Source: an uncultured Flavobacterium sp.
GTDB taxonomy: Bacteria > Bacteroidota > Bacteroidia > Flavobacteriales > Flavobacteriaceae
Length of the DNA: 5,974 nucleotides
Reading direction: 5' to 3'
Assembly: GCF_946482535.1 (NCBI RefSeq)
Contig: NZ_CAMLRU010000162.1
Location: forward strand, 1 to 5,974
Under the pieces are notes generated by a model that worked only from the letters and a program-made list of their open reading frames with translations, was not told where the DNA came from and searched no databases. A program made the position numbers and the translations under genes. Positions within the stretch are counted from its first letter, which is position 1. Every line of letters begins with the position of its first letter. Shown one piece after another: positions 1 through 5,174 of the stretch.

Positions 1-98
1 TTAATGTTGCAGTAGGTGGTAACTTTGGCGGACATGATGTAGACAATTCAATTTTTCCACAAGAATTTTTGATAGATTATATAAGAGTTTACCAATAA
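1..98 (+). CDS. GH16 family beta-glucanase (laminarinase-like), C-terminal fragment
   Basis: Only the last 31 complete codons are present, read in the frame whose first full codon is at position 3; the gene begins upstream of the window. The peptide starts NVAVGGNFGG and ends FPQEFLIDYIRVYQ before TAA at 96-98. This is the typical C-terminal strand pair of the GH16 jelly-roll domain of laminarinases and other endo-beta-1,3-glucanases, in which a GGN-W/F motif is followed by an FPQ...DYVRVYQ ending. The active-site ExDxxE motif lies outside the window, so substrate specificity cannot be judged. The protein stops directly after the catalytic domain, so this form carries no C-terminal type IX secretion domain; any secretion signal or other module would have to be N-terminal. 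Family membership is fairly secure; the exact glucan target is unknown. Confidence 0.8.
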   Translation, partial: NVAVGGNFGGHDVDNSIFPQEFLIDYIRVYQ

Positions 99-102
99 TA
101 GT

Positions 103-125
103 TCGGGGATTTCACCGTTTTTTTT
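103..125 (+). terminator. possible weak terminator after GH16 gene
   Basis: A short imperfect stem (cgg at 104-106 with ccg at 115-117, plus one further G-C pair beyond a G-A mismatch) is followed at once by eight T residues at 118-125 and further T-rich sequence. The T tract is good but the stem is weak, so this is only a tentative terminator for the glucanase gene. Confidence 0.3.
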
Positions 126-143
126 AGTTTTTTTCAGATTTTA

Positions 144-176
144 TTTGTTTTTTAAATAAATTTTATGTTAAATTTG
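144..176 (+). promoter_or_regulatory. Bacteroidetes-type promoter of the ECF sigma gene
   Basis: TTTG at 144-147 and TAAATTTG at 169-176 match the -33 (TTTG) and -7 (TAnnTTTG) elements used by the Bacteroidetes primary sigma factor, with a 21-base spacer. Transcription should start near 182-184, giving an untranslated leader of almost 90 bases before the ATG at 272. The leader is AT-rich and shows no recognised riboswitch. This is the best promoter match in the window and indicates that the sigma gene is transcribed by the housekeeping polymerase; autoregulation cannot be judged. Confidence 0.6.
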
Positions 177-271
177 GCTTATAATTAACTCTCAAACCCG
201 ATTTGCCTATACAAGACAATTACTTTTTAGATTAAAAACTCTTTTTTAACCCTACACTAAAAGGTATTGTT

Positions 272-859
272 ATGGCTAAATCTCAACTTCCGGATGCTCT
301 ATTAGTTGATAAGTATGTTGCTGGCGATGAAAACGCTTTGGCAATTCTAATCAATAGACACCAATCAAAAATTTACGGGTATATCTATTCCAAAGTTTCG
401 GATAGAGATGTGACAGAAGATATTTTCCAGGAAACTTTCTTCAAAGTGATTCATACGCTTAAATCAAAAAAGTATTATAATGAAGAGGGCAAATTCTTGT
501 CATGGGTTTTGCGTATTGCCAGTAACTTGATTATTGACAAGTACCGCAACGATAAAAAAATGCCGTTGAATCGAGATACCGATGAAATGTTAATTTTTTC
601 CAGAATTACTGATGACTCCTTAAATATTGAAAGAAGGTTGATTAAAAATCAAGTGGAAATTGATATCAAAACTATCATTGAAAAATTACCTCATGACCAA
701 AAAGAAGTCATTATGATGCGTTATTTTTTAGATATGAGTTTTAAAGAGATTGCCGATTTCACTGGTGTTAGCGTGAATACTACTTTGGGTAGAATGCGTT
801 ATGCCATCACAAATCTCAGAAAGGTAATTGAAAAAAATAAAATTTATTTACCTTCCTAG
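272..859 (+). CDS. ECF-type RNA polymerase sigma factor
   Basis: This 195-residue protein has the two-domain layout of extracytoplasmic-function sigma-70 factors, which direct core RNA polymerase to alternative promoters. Region 2 covers about residues 25-92, with the core-binding segment DVTEDIFQETFFKVI (46-60) and the -10-recognition segment FLSWVLRIASNLIIDKYR (75-92). A variable linker rich in Asp and Arg follows (about 95-130). Region 4 covers about 132-187, starting at LPHDQKEVIMMRYF and carrying the helix-turn-helix FKEIADFTGVSVNTTLGRMR (157-176) that reads the -35 element. The length is normal for the family. The ATG at 272 follows an A-rich leader without a Shine-Dalgarno sequence, usual in this phylum. 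No anti-sigma gene (membrane protein with zinc-binding or FecR domain) is adjacent; the next gene encodes a tiny basic protein instead. The regulon is unknown. Family assignment is firm. Confidence 0.93.
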   Translation: MAKSQLPDALLVDKYVAGDENALAILINRHQSKIYGYIYSKVSDRDVTEDIFQETFFKVIHTLKSKKYYNEEGKFLSWVLRIASNLIIDKYRNDKKMPLNRDTDEMLIFSRITDDSLNIERRLIKNQVEIDIKTIIEKLPHDQKEVIMMRYFLDMSFKEIADFTGVSVNTTLGRMRYAITNLRKVIEKNKIYLPS

Positions 860-919
860 GCAATAAATAGTAAGTTTTTGCGTTTCTATATAAACATCCA
901 AAACAAACTGATTTTATAT

Positions 920-1063
920 ATGGCAAAACTCTACTCTAAAAGAAAATTAGCACCCAAAAAAATGTTGCCTAAAAAAGAAACCATACGTTTAATACTTCAG
1001 TATTCTTGTGCATTGAATATTATTAAAGTTGGCAACATGAACTTCGAATCAATAGCTAATTAA
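920..1063 (+). CDS. small basic protein (47 aa) downstream of sigma factor
   Basis: I propose the ATG at 920, which gives 47 residues beginning MAKLYSKRKL. An in-frame TTG at 878 would add 14 residues (RFYINIQNK...) but has no better upstream signal. The N-terminal half is dominated by Lys and Arg (KRKLAPKKMLPKKE, residues 7-20), and the second half is a likely amphipathic helix plus strand (TIRLILQYSCALNIIKVG, 21-38) ending NMNFESIAN. No signal peptide or membrane segment is seen. From memory, flavobacteria carry short proteins of the pattern PKKET..(I/L)L.YS.AL...K, often close to sigma genes; I could not verify this here. It lies 60 bases after the sigma stop with no terminator between, so co-transcription is likely, and it ends right at a strong terminator. 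Its function is unknown. Whether it is translated is inferred from gene-like composition and position. Confidence 0.6.
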   Translation: MAKLYSKRKLAPKKMLPKKETIRLILQYSCALNIIKVGNMNFESIAN

Positions 1064-1064
1064 G

Positions 1065-1098
1065 AAACATCCCGATATAATTATCGGGATGTTTTTTT
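1065..1098. terminator. perfect hairpin terminator between convergent genes
   Basis: A 13-bp perfect inverted repeat (AAACATCCCGATA at 1065-1077 pairing with 1082-1094) encloses the four-base loop TAAT. On the plus strand it is followed by an unbroken T tract (1092-1098), giving a strong intrinsic terminator for the sigma/small-protein transcript. On the minus strand the trailing sequence is only partly T-rich (TTTCTTAATT), so it may also end nth transcription, less efficiently. The nth stop codon and its last three or four sense codons are encoded by the same bases. Confidence 0.9.
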
Positions 1099-1740
1099 AT
1101 GATATTCGGCCAAAACTTCTTTGCGACCTATAGTTTTGGTGATAATGTCTTTCTCTAAATCCCAACCTCGAGCCGGGGAATATTCTCTTCCATACCAAAT
1201 AATTTGCAAGTGCAACTCGTTCCATAATTCTTTTGGGAAAATAGCCTTAGCATCTTTCTCGGTTTGTTGTACATTTTTACCATTGGTTAAATTCCAACGG
1301 TACATCAACCGATGAATATGGGTATCAACCGGAAAGGCAGGCACGCCAAAAGCTTGTGACATGACTACGCTGGCCGTTTTATGGCCAACAGCCGGCAATC
1401 TTTCCAAAGCTGCAAAACTCTGCGGCACTTCACCATTGTGTTCTTCGATTAAGATTTGAGATAAGCCGTGAATTCCCTTTGATTTCATCGGAGACAAACC
1501 ACAAGGTCGAATGATTTCCTTAATTTCTTCTACCGAAAGTTTGACCATATCATACGGATTATCAGCTTTTGCAAATAACAGTGGCGTAATTTGATTGACG
1601 CGAACATCCGTACATTGTGCCGAAAGTAAAACGGCTACCAGTAAAGTATAAGCATCTTTGTGATCAAGTGGAATAGGAATTTCAGGGTAAATATCTTTTA
1701 ACGTATTTATAACGAATGTTGCACGTTCTTGTTTGGTCAT
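1081..1740 (-). CDS. nth: Endonuclease III family DNA glycosylase/AP lyase, lacking the Fe-S cysteines
   Basis: This 219-residue HhH-GPD enzyme should excise oxidised pyrimidines from DNA and nick abasic sites in base excision repair. The helix-hairpin-helix is LPAVGHKTASVV (115-126). K121 aligns with the Schiff-base lysine K120 of E. coli Nth, and D139 in FPVDTHIHR aligns with catalytic D138. The N-terminal helix AVLLSAQCTDVRVNQ (36-50) is also characteristic. The oddity is the C-terminus: E. coli Nth has C-X6-C-X2-C-X5-C holding a [4Fe-4S] cluster from C187, but the same region here reads GREYSPARGWDLEKDI with no cysteine after residue 80. The expected positions 188, 195, 198 and 204 are Ser, Leu, Asp and Ile. 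The frame is intact throughout, so this is not a broken gene. The next gene, a peroxiredoxin, is divergent, a plausible oxidative-damage pairing. The possibility of altered specificity (UV endonuclease-like or MutY-like) is not excluded, but overall length and motifs fit Nth best. Confidence 0.92.
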   Translation of the reverse strand: MTKQERATFVINTLKDIYPEIPIPLDHKDAYTLLVAVLLSAQCTDVRVNQITPLLFAKADNPYDMVKLSVEEIKEIIRPCGLSPMKSKGIHGLSQILIEEHNGEVPQSFAALERLPAVGHKTASVVMSQAFGVPAFPVDTHIHRLMYRWNLTNGKNVQQTEKDAKAIFPKELWNELHLQIIWYGREYSPARGWDLEKDIITKTIGRKEVLAEYHKKTSR

Positions 1741-1746
1741 TTTAAC

Positions 1747-1754
1747 TAAATTTG
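1747..1754 (+). promoter_or_regulatory. possible -7 element of the peroxiredoxin promoter
   Basis: TAAATTTG at 1747-1754 matches the Bacteroidetes -7 consensus TAnnTTTG exactly, and lies 62 bases before the peroxiredoxin ATG. No convincing TTTG is seen 19-21 bases upstream, which would fall inside the nth coding region. It lies just 5 bases from the proposed nth -7 element, so the two divergent promoters could interfere with each other. Confidence 0.4.
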
Positions 1755-1759
1755 GATTG

Positions 1760-1793
1760 TAAAAATACTAAAATTAACCAGCAACTAAGCAAA
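1760..1793 (-). promoter_or_regulatory. possible nth promoter
   Basis: Read on the minus strand, TTTG (1793-1790) is followed after 22 bases by TATTTTTA (1767-1760), one base off the TAnnTTTG -7 consensus. Transcription would start near 1753, leaving a very short leader before the ATG at 1740. The match is imperfect and the region is AT-rich, so this is tentative. Confidence 0.35.
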
Positions 1794-1816
1794 GCATTAA
1801 CTCAGAAATTTTAAAA

Positions 1817-2269
1817 ATGACAACACTTCAAAAAGGCGATAAAGCCCCTAATTTTTCAGGAACAGACCAAGACGGAAGCGTTCATACTTTAGCCGATTAC
1901 AAAGGCCAAAAGCTAGTAGTGTTTTTTTATCCCAAAGCTGATACACCGGGCTGTACTGCGGAAGCTTGTGATTTGAGAGACAATTTTGAACGTTTTAAAG
2001 CCAATAACTACGCATTGCTGGGTGTTAGCGCTGATAGTGCCAAAGCCCAGAGTAAATTTAAGACCAAATATGAGTTTCCTTTCCCGCTACTGGCAGATGA
2101 AGACAAATCAGTTATTGAAGCATTCGGGGTTTGGGGACCAAAAAAGTTTATGGGAAGAGAATATGACGGCATTCACAGAACCACATTTGTCATCAATGAA
2201 GAAGGTGTAATTGATGAAGTGATCTCAGAGGTAAAAACAAAGGCTCACGCCGCTCAGATATTGAAATAA
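1817..2269 (+). CDS. bcp: Thioredoxin-dependent peroxiredoxin, PrxQ/BCP family
   Basis: This 150-residue thiol peroxidase reduces hydrogen peroxide and organic hydroperoxides in the cytoplasm, using thioredoxin as electron donor. The thioredoxin fold opens with KGDKAPNFSGTDQDG. The active site is FYPKADTPGCTAEACDLRD: C46 is the peroxidatic cysteine, T43 and P44 complete the PxxxTxxC motif, and R121 in GIHRTTFVI is the conserved arginine that lowers the thiol pKa. C51, five residues after C46, is the resolving cysteine typical of the PrxQ subgroup that forms an intramolecular disulphide. Length is standard for the family. The ATG at 1817 follows AT-rich sequence with no Shine-Dalgarno. It is transcribed divergently from nth and ends at a hairpin shared with the next, convergent gene. 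The assignment is firm. Confidence 0.96.
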   Translation: MTTLQKGDKAPNFSGTDQDGSVHTLADYKGQKLVVFFYPKADTPGCTAEACDLRDNFERFKANNYALLGVSADSAKAQSKFKTKYEFPFPLLADEDKSVIEAFGVWGPKKFMGREYDGIHRTTFVINEEGVIDEVISEVKTKAHAAQILK

Positions 2270-2299
2270 AAAAAGCCAAGATTAATTCTTGGCTTTTTT
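2269..2299. terminator. bidirectional terminator between bcp and the 488-aa gene
   Basis: A stem of 13 bp (AAAAAAGCCAAGA at 2269-2281 with TCTTGGCTTTTTT at 2287-2299) encloses the loop TTAAT. It has a T tract on both strands, so it can end transcripts arriving from either side. The last base of the bcp stop codon is the foot of the stem and the convergent gene stops three bases beyond it, at 2302. Confidence 0.92.
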
Positions 2300-2301
2300 G
2301 T

Positions 2302-3768
2302 TTATGCTTTTTCCAATACTTTATTCGGGTCATAACCAAACAATTGGTGTTGTTTGATAATTTCTGAAATTCCTTTTGGTAATAAATTTTCCCATCCCGG
2401 AGTGCCATTGCTGATCATTTTCAATACTTCACGAGAGAAGATTTTTAAGTGATCTTTATCAAAATCAGTGATGTCTACTACTTTACCGTTATAAGCAAAG
2501 AACTTGTACAATTCTTTCATACGAGGATGAACCTTAAGGTTTTGCGAAGTGATGATTTCTCCGTTTTCGCCTTCCATAGGATATAAGAATACTTTCAAGT
2601 CTCTGTAAAATAATTTACCGAAAGCTTCCAAAATTCCACCACTCAAATGACGATAGTATTTTTCATCAAAAATATCTACCAAATTGTTAACACCCATGGC
2701 TAATCCCATACGAGCTTTGGTATAGTTAGAGAAATATTCTACTACTTTATAATACTCTTGGAAGTTGGAAATCATCACGGTTTGACCTAATGAACAAAGT
2801 AATTCGGCTCTGTCCATAAAATCTCTTTCGTCAATTTCTCCTTCCGAACGCAAGTTGGATAACGTGATTTCAAAAATCACCAAGGTGTTTTCTTTAGAAA
2901 CTTTACTCTCTTCGAGGAACATTTTTAATGATTTTTCATACATGTCCATGTTCACCTGAGTTACCGGGCGGAAACTTCCTCTCAACGCTAAGATGTTCTT
3001 TTTGTAAAGAATAGAAGCCGGTAAAATATTTTTCCCATCCGGACCAAACATCACCGCATCGGTCATGCCGTTTTTAACCAATTGCAAACTCATTAAACGG
3101 TTGTCAACATTAGCAAAACGAGGACCTGAGAAGTTGATGGTGTCAATCTCCAATTGGTCTTTGTCTAAGTGGTCGTACAAATAACGCAATAATTTTTTGG
3201 GATCATTGTATTTATAAAAGGCACCATAAATAAGGTTTACCCCTAAAACACCAAGTGTTTCTTGTTGCAATCGAGCATCAGTTTCTTTGAAACGAATATG
3301 AAGGATAATCTCATTATAATCTTCATCCGGTTCTACTTGGTATTTTATTCCAACCCAACCATGCCCTTTGAATTGCTTAGCAAAGTCAATGGTAGCCACG
3401 GTATTGGCAAAACTAAAGAAGATTTTATTAGGATGTTTGTCTCTTTTTAAACGCTTTTCAATCAGCTCTACTTCATGGTTCAGCATTTTTTTCAAACGAC
3501 TTTCGGTTACATAACGACCGTCGTCTTCAATACCGTAAATCGCATCACTGAAATCTTTGTCATAAGCCGACATGGCTTTCGCTATAGTACCTGATGAACC
3601 ACCGGCTCTGAAGAAATGTCTAACAGTTTCTTGTCCGGCACCAATTTCCGCAAAGGTTCCGTAAATATTTTCATTTAGGTTAATACGCAATGCCTTATCT
3701 TTGATAGCAGGAATTTGCTCAATGGCTTTGTCGCCTTTCAATTTTATAATAGAAACAATATTGTCCAT
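2302..3768 (-). CDS. conserved protein of unknown function (488 aa), cytoplasmic
   Basis: I recognise this as a long protein that is highly conserved across Flavobacteriaceae but I know no established function for it. From memory, close relatives are often labelled TonB-dependent receptor in databases; the sequence does not support that, since it has no signal peptide, no TonB box and no beta-barrel pattern. It begins with a charged soluble segment (MDNIVSIIKLKGDKAIEQIP). Noteworthy segments are ALRINLNENIYGTFAEIGAG (26-45), HFFRAGGSSGTIAKAMSAYD (51-70), FFSFANTVATIDFAK (117-131), ETLGVLGVNLIYGAFYK (170-186), DTINFSGPRFANVDNRLMSL (209-228) and GMTDAVMFGPDGKNILPA (234-251). ALRGSFRPVTQVNMDM (261-276) follows, then EGEIDERDFMDRAELL (309-324) and GGILEAFGKLFYRDLKVFLY (377-396). 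The mixture of Gly-rich turns and charged residues suggests a soluble enzyme-like fold. It is monocistronic, divergent from the hydrolase trio, with its own promoter. The ATG at 3768 lies about 16 bases from the likely transcription start. Confidence 0.9.
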   Translation of the reverse strand: MDNIVSIIKLKGDKAIEQIPAIKDKALRINLNENIYGTFAEIGAGQETVRHFFRAGGSSGTIAKAMSAYDKDFSDAIYGIEDDGRYVTESRLKKMLNHEVELIEKRLKRDKHPNKIFFSFANTVATIDFAKQFKGHGWVGIKYQVEPDEDYNEIILHIRFKETDARLQQETLGVLGVNLIYGAFYKYNDPKKLLRYLYDHLDKDQLEIDTINFSGPRFANVDNRLMSLQLVKNGMTDAVMFGPDGKNILPASILYKKNILALRGSFRPVTQVNMDMYEKSLKMFLEESKVSKENTLVIFEITLSNLRSEGEIDERDFMDRAELLCSLGQTVMISNFQEYYKVVEYFSNYTKARMGLAMGVNNLVDIFDEKYYRHLSGGILEAFGKLFYRDLKVFLYPMEGENGEIITSQNLKVHPRMKELYKFFAYNGKVVDITDFDKDHLKIFSREVLKMISNGTPGWENLLPKGISEIIKQHQLFGYDPNKVLEKA

Positions 3769-3790
3769 AGTGTAGCGTAAGGATTCTTTG

Positions 3791-3821
3791 CAAAGTTAGT
3801 AAAATAGCTATTTTATAAAAA
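3791..3821 (-). promoter_or_regulatory. promoter of the 488-aa gene
   Basis: On the minus strand TAACTTTG (3798-3791) matches the Bacteroidetes -7 element TAnnTTTG exactly. TTTT, one base from the -33 TTTG, lies 19 bases upstream (3821-3818). Transcription would start near 3784, giving a leader of about 16 bases. The spacer is filled by a 16-bp palindrome. Confidence 0.5.
3800..3815. promoter_or_regulatory. 16-bp palindrome, candidate operator between divergent promoters
   Basis: TAAAATAGCTATTTTA is a perfect palindrome. It fills the spacer between the -33 and -7 elements of the minus-strand promoter and overlaps the likely -33 position (3811-3814) of the plus-strand promoter. A dimeric regulator bound here could control both transcription units. 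AT-rich palindromes of this size can also arise by chance, so function is inferred only. Confidence 0.35.
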
Positions 3822-3841
3822 GATAATTAAGTCTATTTTTG
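3811..3841 (+). promoter_or_regulatory. promoter of the MBL-hydrolase operon
   Basis: TATTTTTG at 3834-3841 matches the TAnnTTTG -7 consensus exactly. TTTT at 3811-3814, one mismatch from TTTG, is 19 bases upstream. Transcription would begin near 3848, leaving about 48 bases before the ATG at 3896. It lies back to back with the minus-strand promoter, the two -33 elements being three bases apart. Confidence 0.5.
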
Positions 3842-3895
3842 TATTAAATTACTATTAAAATCAGACTTCAAAAGTACCCCATCAAAAACCGTGCT

Positions 3896-4666
3896 ATGAT
3901 GCAAGTTTATTTTCTCGGAACCGGTACCTCTCAAGGCATTCCCGTTATCGGAAGTAATCATTCTGTCTGTAAAAGTGAAGATCCTAAAGACAAACGTTTA
4001 AGGGTTTCGGTTTGGGTTACCGTTGATGAGACTTCTTTGGTTATTGATTGCGGTCCCGATTTCAGACAACAGATGCTTACATCCGGGTGTGTTCAATTGG
4101 ATGCCATCCTTTTTACACACGAACATGCAGACCATACTGCCGGTTTAGATGATATTCGCCCGTTTTTTTTTCGCCAAAAAAAAGACATTCCTATTTATGC
4201 ACACCAAAGGGTTTTAGAAAACTTGACCAAGCGTTTTGATTATATTTTTGAAACCGAAAACAAGTATCCGGGAGCGCCGGGTGTAGAGGTATTTGAAGTA
4301 AAAAACCATTACGACTTTTCGGTTAACAACGTTAGAATTACACCTATTAACGCCAATCACGGGAATCTGCAGGTTTTCGGATATCGAATACGGGATTTTG
4401 TCTATTTAACCGATGTGAAAAGTATGGACGCTGCCGAAGTTGAAAAAATCAAAGGAGTAAAAGTATTGGTAGTGAACGCTTTGAGGGAAGAACCACATCA
4501 TTCACATTTTAATTTGCAGGAAGCTTTAGATTTTATACATTTGGTACAACCGGAAAGTGCTTATCTTACCCATATCAGTCACCTCATAGGTTTTCATGAA
4601 GAAGTGCAAAGAAGGTTGCCGCCAAACGTGTTTTTAGCCTACGACAATTTGAAAATTACAATTTAA
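3896..4666 (+). CDS. MBL-fold metallo-hydrolase, PhnP-like phosphodiesterase family
   Basis: This 256-residue protein has a metallo-beta-lactamase fold of the PhnP/RNase Z-like branch. Members hydrolyse phosphodiester bonds, for example PhnP on phosphoribosyl cyclic phosphate; the substrate here is unknown. It opens with FLGTGTSQGIPVIGS (6-20), the family signature. The dinuclear metal site is visible: FTHEHADHTAGLDD gives H75, H77, D79 and H80; H155 in INANHGN, D173 in YLTDVKS and H226 in YLTHISH complete it. HSHFNLQEAL (202-211) is the conserved His-containing helix start near the active site. PhnP itself has a structural zinc site from three cysteines near residues 20-26; here that segment is GSNHSVCKSEDP with only C25, so this accessory zinc site is missing. 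No phn genes are nearby, so a C-P lyase role is unlikely. Two adjacent ATGs (3896, 3899) are possible starts. It is the first gene of a close three-gene unit. Confidence 0.9.
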   Translation: MMQVYFLGTGTSQGIPVIGSNHSVCKSEDPKDKRLRVSVWVTVDETSLVIDCGPDFRQQMLTSGCVQLDAILFTHEHADHTAGLDDIRPFFFRQKKDIPIYAHQRVLENLTKRFDYIFETENKYPGAPGVEVFEVKNHYDFSVNNVRITPINANHGNLQVFGYRIRDFVYLTDVKSMDAAEVEKIKGVKVLVVNALREEPHHSHFNLQEALDFIHLVQPESAYLTHISHLIGFHEEVQRRLPPNVFLAYDNLKITI

Positions 4667-4670
4667 TATT

Positions 4671-5165
4671 ATGAAGAAATCATTGTTTCTATACTTGTTT
4701 ATCATTGCTGTTTTGATGAATATATTTACGTATAAATATTTCACTTCAAAAGAAGCTGCCCAATCTAAACCTGAAACTGAGCAAGGCAATAAAAAAATGA
4801 ATGACAGTATCACTAAGTTGACAGACCAACTGTATGAGGCTAATTATTTTTCTTTGGAAGCCAATGACAGAGCGCTGAATTATTTGAATCAAAATGATAT
4901 TAAAACTTTCTCTGAAAAAGTTACCCAAGCCCTTTTGGCTTACAACGATGATCCGGCCGGAAATAAATATACCGACCAGGTTACCATGGGAGAGCAAAAG
5001 TTTATCATCAATAAAGTGAAGTTATTAAATCACCGCTGGATTATAGCTAACTACAGTAATGGTAAGCTTTGGGGTGAAGTAATGTTGAAATATTTTGTCA
5101 ATGAAGACCAAACGGTTTCTTTTGAAATTATGAATTCCTATTTGTACCCTGAACAATTAAACTAA
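4671..5165 (+). CDS. membrane-anchored hypothetical protein
   Basis: I do not recognise a family. The 164-residue product starts with a positively charged MKK and a hydrophobic segment (about residues 4-20, LFLYLFIIAVLMNIF), so it is probably anchored in the inner membrane with the remainder in the periplasm; a signal peptide is the alternative, but there is no lipobox. A polar linker (23-45) leads to a helical stretch (45-90) that includes TDQLYEANYFSLEANDRAL. A beta-rich tail follows from about 108 (KFIINKVKLLNHRWIIANYS, GEVMLKYFVNEDQTVSFEIM). The tail looks like a small single domain. The ATG follows the hydrolase stop by only four bases and has no Shine-Dalgarno, so it is almost certainly co-transcribed and may be translationally coupled. 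Codon use matches its neighbours. Function unknown. Confidence 0.85.
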   Translation: MKKSLFLYLFIIAVLMNIFTYKYFTSKEAAQSKPETEQGNKKMNDSITKLTDQLYEANYFSLEANDRALNYLNQNDIKTFSEKVTQALLAYNDDPAGNKYTDQVTMGEQKFIINKVKLLNHRWIIANYSNGKLWGEVMLKYFVNEDQTVSFEIMNSYLYPEQLN

Positions 5166-5174
5166 AACGAAGGC

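Noticed and set aside
232..249. AT-only hairpin (TTAAAAA/TTTTTAA) in the sigma leader as a regulatory attenuator.
   Set aside because: Seven A-T pairs are too weak and easily arise by chance in such AT-rich sequence.
878..919. Upstream TTG start that lengthens the small protein to 61 residues.
   Set aside because: TTG is a rare start, has no supporting signal, and the added residues are low-complexity AT-rich translation; the ATG at 920 is more economical.
1081..1190. The missing Fe-S loop of nth as a frameshift or sequencing error.
   Set aside because: The frame stays open and the sequence after the conserved YGREYS segment remains protein-like down to a stop at the expected length; no other frame supplies the cysteine pattern.
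1121..1315. Plus-strand open frame opposite nth.
   Set aside because: It lies wholly antisense to a confidently identified gene and its peptide has no recognisable features. The same applies to open frames at 1986-2210, 2193-2408, 3262-3450 and 4746-4997, which overlap real genes.
2302..3768. Calling the 488-aa protein a TonB-dependent receptor or a methyltransferase (EIGAGQE resembles SAM motif I).
   Set aside because: No signal peptide, plug or barrel pattern is present, and the glycine motif is not followed by the acidic motif and strand order of a Rossmann methyltransferase.
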